Part shown: positions 59,922-64,000 of the stretch, in pieces
How the letters are laid out: each line of letters begins with the position of its first letter
How positions within the stretch are numbered: position 1 is the stretch's first letter
Source of the DNA: Demequina capsici
Lineage (GTDB): Bacteria > Actinomycetota > Actinomycetes > Actinomycetales > Demequinaceae
Direction: 5' to 3'
NCBI RefSeq assembly: GCF_032102965.1
Contig: NZ_CP134880.1
Location: 1 to 64,000 of the forward strand
DNA length: 64,000 nt
The notes under the pieces: model-generated
Database searches by the model: none
What the model was told of the DNA's origin: nothing
What the model saw: only the letters and a program-made list of their open reading frames with translations
Translations under genes and position numbers: made by a program

Positions 59922-61151
59922 TCATCCTTCGAGCAGACCGTCGCCCAGGTAGCCATCCTGGGAGCAGCCAGGCAGGATGGCGAACACGGCTGAGCCGACG
60001 GGCGTGGTCCACACGTTGAGCAGGTCCGCCTGCGCGAGCCGCTCCTGGATCGGCACGAACTGCGCATCCACGTCGGCCTGGACGCTGCCGAAGAGCAGCC
60101 CCGCCTCCGCCTCCGCTCCTCCGCGGGCAGGCTCGTCGTAGTTGAATCCCATGCGGACGATCCGCTGGGCCGGCTCGCCGGGTCGGGCGCGCCGCAGGTG
60201 CGCCACGTCGGAGATGATCGGGAAGCCGCGTGCATCGACGGCATCGAGGTCAGGCTCGTCATGCTCGACGGTCCCGGTCAGGGGTGCGCCGGTGTCCAGC
60301 GTGCGGCCCACCGCGTTCTCCCTGCCGATCCGGTCCACCTGGTCCCATACGGCGAGGTCCATGCGGATGCGGCGCAGCACGAAGGACGTGCCGCCGGTCA
60401 GCCAGCCGTCGGCGATCCAGACTCGGCGTGCGAACTCCTCGGCGGCGACCGGCGGGTTGGTGGTGCCGTCGACCTGCCCGAACAGGTTCCTCATCGTGGT
60501 GCCTGACGCGTGCGTCCCGTACGCCTGCCGGAACCCCGTCTGGTGCCACCGCTGCACGGCGAGGCTGGCCGCGTCCTTCGTGATCATCCGTGCCGCGTGG
60601 CTGACCGTCACGGGGTCGTCCGCATGGATCATCACCAGCAGGTCGCCGTCGCTCCAGCGGTTCTCGAGCGCGTCGATCGAGAACGCGGGCAGGGGCTTGA
60701 GCCACGCCGGCGCCGCATCCTCCCCGCCCGCGAGCACGGTGGCCGCTCGGCCCCAGCCGAACGTCACGGTCAGGCCCGCCGGTGCGGCGGCGAGCTCGGG
60801 CTCGGTGTCTGCGAGGGCGCCCTGCCCTGCCATCAGTCGACGCGCGTCGTCGGACCAGAGGCGCATGAGGCGCCTGAGGTCGTCCCGCGTCGAGCCGTCC
60901 ACCAGGTCGAACGCGAGGAACGTGCCGTGCGCCCCCGGTGACGAGGTGATGCCGGCCTGGTGCGCACCCGCGAAGGCGGCGGCGCGACCACCGTTCGCGC
61001 CGGTGGTGTCGCGGGGTTCGTCCACCTGGACGGCGCGCGCTGCCGCATAGCCCCCTGCGGCGCCCGTCGCGACGCCGACCGCCGCCGCGGAACCCGTGAG
61101 GAATCCGCGGCGGCTCGGGCCGTGCGACGTGGTTGCGTCTGCGGGGCTCAC
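59922..61151 (-). CDS. Tat-exported Dyp-type peroxidase (EfeB/deferrochelatase-like)
   Basis: A 409-residue heme peroxidase with a twin-arginine signal peptide (SRRGFLTGSAAAVG, residues 13-26). The Dyp catalytic Asp lies in the GxxDG motif FGQVDGTTNPP. C-terminal segments such as RRARPGEPAQRIVRMGFNYD fit the EfeB branch, which oxidises substrates or takes iron from heme outside the membrane. It overlaps the stop of the PCu(A)C lipoprotein gene by 4 bases. The cluster lacks EfeU and EfeO, so a copper-linked role is more likely here. Confidence 0.92.
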   Translation of the reverse strand: MSPADATTSHGPSRRGFLTGSAAAVGVATGAAGGYAAARAVQVDEPRDTTGANGGRAAAFAGAHQAGITSSPGAHGTFLAFDLVDGSTRDDLRRLMRLWSDDARRLMAGQGALADTEPELAAAPAGLTVTFGWGRAATVLAGGEDAAPAWLKPLPAFSIDALENRWSDGDLLVMIHADDPVTVSHAARMITKDAASLAVQRWHQTGFRQAYGTHASGTTMRNLFGQVDGTTNPPVAAEEFARRVWIADGWLTGGTSFVLRRIRMDLAVWDQVDRIGRENAVGRTLDTGAPLTGTVEHDEPDLDAVDARGFPIISDVAHLRRARPGEPAQRIVRMGFNYDEPARGGAEAEAGLLFGSVQADVDAQFVPIQERLAQADLLNVWTTPVGSAVFAILPGCSQDGYLGDGLLEG

Positions 61152-61717
61152 GAGCCGTCCGCTCCGCTGCTCGGCACGTCGCTGCTCGGCGAGGCGGAGC
61201 CGTGGTCCATCCCGTCCATGCTGGGCGCGTAGGACTCCTGGGCGCCGGTGAACTCCTTGACCACCGCGTCGAACGGCACGGTGCTGCCGTCGGAGAGCGT
61301 GAGCGTCACGGTCACCTGGTCGCCTGGCTGGAGGGGGTCGGCGACATCCATCAGCATGAGGTGGTTGCCGCCTGGCTCGAGCGTCAGGGTGCCGCCGGCG
61401 GGGATGGTGAACCCGCCGTCGACCTCCTGCATGGCGGTGGCTCCTGACGCGTCGACGACGGTCTCGTGCAGCTGCACCATCGCGGCGGCGTCGGTGGCGG
61501 CGCTCACGATCGTGACATCGGCGTCCGTCTCGTTGGTGACGATGCCGAAGGCGCCGGTCATGCCGTCGTCCACGGCCTTCACCCAGGCGTCGGTCACGGT
61601 GACGGCGGGGCTGGTGCCGGTGTCGCCGCCGGCGTCGGTGGATGTGGAGGTGGACGTGGAGCAGGCGGTGAGCGCGAGCGCGGCGGTGGCGATCAGCGCG
61701 ATCAGGGACTTCTTCAT
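61148..61717 (-). CDS. PCu(A)C-domain copper chaperone lipoprotein
   Basis: A 189-residue secreted protein. A lipoprotein signal with lipobox LALTACS (Cys 19) is followed by a Ser/Thr-rich spacer and a PCu(A)C domain at about 40-155. Copper ligands fit the H-x10-M-x21-H-x-M pattern: QLHETVVDASGATAM and GGNHLMLM. The C-terminus is a Met/His/Ser tail (MDGMDHGSASPSSD). PCu(A)C proteins deliver copper to cytochrome oxidase or handle copper outside the cell. Middle gene of a minus-strand operon. Confidence 0.92.
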   Translation of the reverse strand: MKKSLIALIATAALALTACSTSTSTSTDAGGDTGTSPAVTVTDAWVKAVDDGMTGAFGIVTNETDADVTIVSAATDAAAMVQLHETVVDASGATAMQEVDGGFTIPAGGTLTLEPGGNHLMLMDVADPLQPGDQVTVTLTLSDGSTVPFDAVVKEFTGAQESYAPSMDGMDHGSASPSSDVPSSGADGS

Positions 61718-61837
61718 GGTTCTCTCTTCAACGGGTGCCCGCGGGGACGCGGACGCGCAGACGCGTGCGCGAGCGGGCTGGCTCCTGGTGGTGCAGCGCG
61801 CCCGGTGAGGGCGCGTGCGAGCACCGCGCTGGGGCGG

Positions 61838-62452
61838 TCAGGCCGGGCGCGGGTGCGGGAGAGAGAGCTGCGGGGGGCCGCGCAGCAACGCGGGCTGGGT
61901 GGCGATCGCGAGCTGCGTGCCGGCGGGACGGTGTGCAGGGATGGTCGTGGCAGGCCGGGCCTCGACCGCGGGCACGTGGACCACGAGTCGGTCGCGCCAG
62001 CGATCGAGGACATGGCCGAGCGCCCTGCCGAGCGTGCGCCACCGGTCGTCGGCGCGATGGATCGCGGCGATGGTCGCCACGGCGGCGAGCACGTGCGCGA
62101 GCATCATGCCCGAGCCGGAGTGCGCCGCGTGCGTGGCGGTGACGCCCAGGGCGCCGGGCTCCAGGTGGTGGGCGTGCGTCTGACCGGTGAGCGCCACATC
62201 GGCCGTGCCCCACGCGAACAGCAGATGGAACAACCCCTGGCTGAGCAGCACCGCGAGCGTGAGCCGCGTCAGCGTCAGCGCGTGACCGGCCAGGTGGAAG
62301 CAGACGACGAAGGCGAGCGCGAGCGGGACGGCGACGCCGATCACGGTGGGAGAGTGGCCGCCGGCGAGCACGTGGGAGCCGAGCGCGGCGAAGGTGGACA
62401 GCGCGGATCCCCCGAGGGCACGGGCCATTCGGCGCCAGGGGGACACGCGCAT
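61838..62452 (-). CDS. His-rich membrane protein of the copper cluster
   Basis: A 204-residue protein with four or five hydrophobic segments (LGGSALSTFAALGSHVLAGG, VIGVAVPLALAFVVCFHLAG, LTLAVLLSQGLFHLLFAWG, GMMLAHVLAAVATIAAIHRA). His residues are frequent in the loops (GHALT, QTHAHHLEPG, THAAHSGSG). I do not recognise a named family. Its place directly before a PCu(A)C lipoprotein gene and a Dyp peroxidase suggests metal handling. The start at ATG 62452 is chosen because the upstream frame is not conserved-looking. Confidence 0.65.
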   Translation of the reverse strand: MRVSPWRRMARALGGSALSTFAALGSHVLAGGHSPTVIGVAVPLALAFVVCFHLAGHALTLTRLTLAVLLSQGLFHLLFAWGTADVALTGQTHAHHLEPGALGVTATHAAHSGSGMMLAHVLAAVATIAAIHRADDRWRTLGRALGHVLDRWRDRLVVHVPAVEARPATTIPAHRPAGTQLAIATQPALLRGPPQLSLPHPRPA

Positions 62453-62517
62453 CTGTGGATTATCGCACTCGGCCCCGAGAAGGCATTTACGACATTGACG
62501 TGTTTCGTAATCTGTGG

Positions 62518-62536
62518 TGAGGTGAGCCTTACCCCG
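62518..62536 (+). promoter_or_regulatory. DtxR/IdeR-type iron box before the siderophore-interacting gene
   Basis: TGAGGTGAGCCTTACCCCG agrees with the iron-box consensus at 12 of 19 positions. Its core GGTGAGCCTTACC fits the GGTxAGxCTxACC palindrome exactly. It lies 36 bases before the ATG, close after a TTGACG at 62495-62500, so iron-loaded repressor would block this promoter. Confidence 0.58.
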
Positions 62537-62571
62537 GCACTCACCGGGCATCCGCGACCCCCGGAGGAACC

Positions 62572-63405
62572 ATGGAGACCACCATCACGACCGTCGTCAC
62601 CGGTGTCGAGCCGGTCACGCCAGGATTCGTGAGGGTACGCGTCACCACCCCGGGCGACTCGTGGCGCTCCACGGGCGCCGCTGACGAGTTCGTCCACGTG
62701 GACGTCGGCGAGGCCGACGCGGACGCCTCCGACGGGCACGCCTCCCGCCACTACACGATCAGCAAGGTCCTGTCCGACGGCTTCGAGATGGAGATCGCGG
62801 TCCACGGCGAGGGCCCGGGCGCCGCGTGGGGAGAGAGGGTGCGCCCCGGCGACGCCGTCGCCGTGTCCGAGCCCAAGGCCTACTACGCCCCGCCGTCGTC
62901 CGCGCATCGACGCGTACTGCTCGGTGACGCGACAGCACTGCCCGCGATCGCCCGCATCCTCGCCGAGGCGAACCCCGACGAGCGCTTCGCCGTCGTGATC
63001 GAGCTCGCCACCATCGCGGACTCCCGCGAGCTGCCCAGCGCCGCCGCCGTGGATCTCGAGTGGCGCCTTGGCGGGAACGGTATCGGACCGTCGGTGCTGC
63101 GCTCCGCGCTCGCGGACCTGCTGCCGCGCCTCCGGGACGCGGACGCTGAGCCGTACCTGTGGGTCGCCTGCGAGGCGGCCGAGTCCCGCCGCATCCGCCA
63201 GTTCGCCCGCCACGAGGCGCAGCTGCCCATGACCGTGCTGCGGATCGTCGGCTACTGGCACGGCGACCACGAGCGAGTCGTGCGCGCGTGGGCGAACCTC
63301 ACGGAAGCCCAGCGCGAGCGGGCCGCCGAGATCTGGCGTGAGGACCGGACCGACGAGGAGAACTGGGTCGACTACGAGCCGTTCTTGAGATCGCTCGGCG
63401 TCTGA
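62572..63405 (+). CDS. Siderophore-interacting protein (ferric-siderophore reductase, ViuB-like)
   Basis: A 277-residue FAD-dependent reductase that releases iron from imported siderophores in the cytoplasm. The FAD motif reads SRHYTISK near residue 62; the segment RRVLLGDATALPAIARIL and the C-terminal LRIVGYWHGDHER and NWVDYEPFL fit the SIP family. GGAGGAACC precedes ATG 62572. The iron box upstream predicts induction under iron limitation, together with feoABC. No siderophore ABC importer is in the window. Confidence 0.93.
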   Translation: METTITTVVTGVEPVTPGFVRVRVTTPGDSWRSTGAADEFVHVDVGEADADASDGHASRHYTISKVLSDGFEMEIAVHGEGPGAAWGERVRPGDAVAVSEPKAYYAPPSSAHRRVLLGDATALPAIARILAEANPDERFAVVIELATIADSRELPSAAAVDLEWRLGGNGIGPSVLRSALADLLPRLRDADAEPYLWVACEAAESRRIRQFARHEAQLPMTVLRIVGYWHGDHERVVRAWANLTEAQRERAAEIWREDRTDEENWVDYEPFLRSLGV

Positions 63406-63492
63406 CCCCGCGCGTCGGCCGAGCACCATGAGCGACTCCCAGGTGCCAGGATCCCGACCGCCGGGAACCCGAGAGCCAGGCGCCCGATCAGG

Positions 63493-64000
63493 TCAGCGGG
63501 CACGGGCGTACCCCAGGTCCACCAACGCATCCCACCCTGCGCCGGGCTGGATCGCGCGCTCGTGGCAGGCCAGCATCGCCGCATAGGTGAGCGCCTCCGC
63601 CTCCACCCGCAGCGCGGTCACCTCGTCCAGGCCGCCGCCCAGGAGCAGCCCCTTGCGACGCGACGCGGCGCCACCCGCGCGCGCGTACGCATCGAGCAGC
63701 GGCCGGAATGAGCGCCTTCCTACCAGGCACAACGCCTGCCCTAGGTCCGTCGCAGGGTCGGCCACTCCCAGATCGCCCCAATCGAGCAGCGCCGCCAGGC
63801 GACCCTTGCTCGTCAGCACGTTGCCTCCGTGCAGATCCAGGTGCGCCCACGTCTCCAGCTCACGGCCGGCTCGCGCGCCCGCCTCGAACGCCGCCCGCGC
63901 GTCGTCCTCCCACAGGTCGGCCGGGGCGTCCGCCATGGCCACGAGCGTGTTCAGCCGCGCGTCGAACAGCTCGGCCCGCTCCGCGAGGGTCGCGGACCTC
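63493..64000 (-). CDS. Phosphotransferase (APH family), 5' end beyond the window
   Basis: The frame is open to base 64000, so the start lies outside. About 168 C-terminal residues are visible. The catalytic loop HLDLHGGNVL (H-x-D-x4-N) and the metal site LLDWGDLGVADPATDLGQ are canonical, unlike the two other APH-fold genes in the window. It likely phosphorylates a small hydroxylated compound; the substrate is not known. It ends 87 bases from the convergent siderophore-interacting gene. Confidence 0.85.
   Translation of the reverse strand, partial: RSATLAERAELFDARLNTLVAMADAPADLWEDDARAAFEAGARAGRELETWAHLDLHGGNVLTSKGRLAALLDWGDLGVADPATDLGQALCLVGRRSFRPLLDAYARAGGAASRRKGLLLGGGLDEVTALRVEAEALTYAAMLACHERAIQPGAGWDALVDLGYARAR

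Overview
This 64 kb window is high-GC, densely coding DNA from the chromosome of a flagellated actinobacterium. A motile member of the Micrococcales, of the Cellulomonas/Demequina kind, is the best inference. The grounds are the GC bias at third codon positions, frequent GTG starts and ATGA overlaps, actinobacterial families (DUF222/13E12 HNH, SCO4226-like DUF4242, the PiT transporter with its small membrane partner, DtxR/IdeR-type iron boxes) and a flagellar/chemotaxis island. No phage, conjugative element, intact insertion sequence or CRISPR array was seen.

Layout. 1-5.6 kb: end of a flagellar export operon (flhA, then an FlhF-like protein whose GTPase motifs are degenerate), an inserted DUF222-HNH gene, and csrA. 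5.7-8.2 kb: feoA-feoB-feoC ferrous iron uptake behind an iron-box-like site. 8.3-15 kb: a compact chemotaxis operon, cheA-cheW-(leader ORF)-cheB-cheR-cheY-cheX-cheY-orphan CheC/CheX-like gene. 15-19 kb: two chemoreceptor genes, a strong hairpin and tRNA-Leu(CAG). A third receptor of the same family lies at 37.2-38.8 kb. cheA and all three receptor genes carry the same promoter-like pattern upstream, CTCAC (or a variant)-N15-GNCGAT. This matches the spacing of flagellar sigma factor (sigma-28/FliA/WhiG) promoters and would tie the scattered genes into one regulon.

19-31 kb is metabolic and transport DNA: a flavoprotein, a TauE/SafE permease, a GH51 arabinofuranosidase divergent from a TetR regulator with a palindromic operator between them, a TetR-ABC exporter operon with an operator over its own start, an amidohydrolase, a UPF0303 protein and a PiT phosphate transporter. 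31-33 kb holds a frameshifted FtsX-like permease remnant and a DUF4143 ATPase preceded by three 23-bp direct repeats. 33-37 kb holds an arsenate reductase, an ArsR-phosphatase fusion, YchJ, a threonine-aldolase-like enzyme, a membrane-GNAT fusion and an Hsp15-like S4 protein.

39-51 kb is central metabolism: glycogen phosphorylase, divergent from a glycine cleavage operon (gcvP, a membrane-anchored FHA protein, gcvT, gcvH, Nudix), then tag, metF, an OsmC-like gene and metE. 53-64 kb holds a prepilin, two small enzymes, an MFS exporter, a cation/proton antiporter with its TrkA-C subunit, two tandem aminoglycoside-phosphotransferase-fold genes, a copper-linked cluster (His-rich membrane protein, PCu(A)C lipoprotein, Tat-exported Dyp peroxidase), a siderophore-interacting protein behind a second iron box, and the truncated start of another phosphotransferase.

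Most interesting points: the pseudo-GTPase FlhF, the shared sigma-28-like promoters, the FHA/membrane protein inside the glycine cleavage operon, the unassigned chemotaxis protein, and the repeats in front of the DUF4143 ATPase. Functions were assigned by reading translated sequences; no database search was run.
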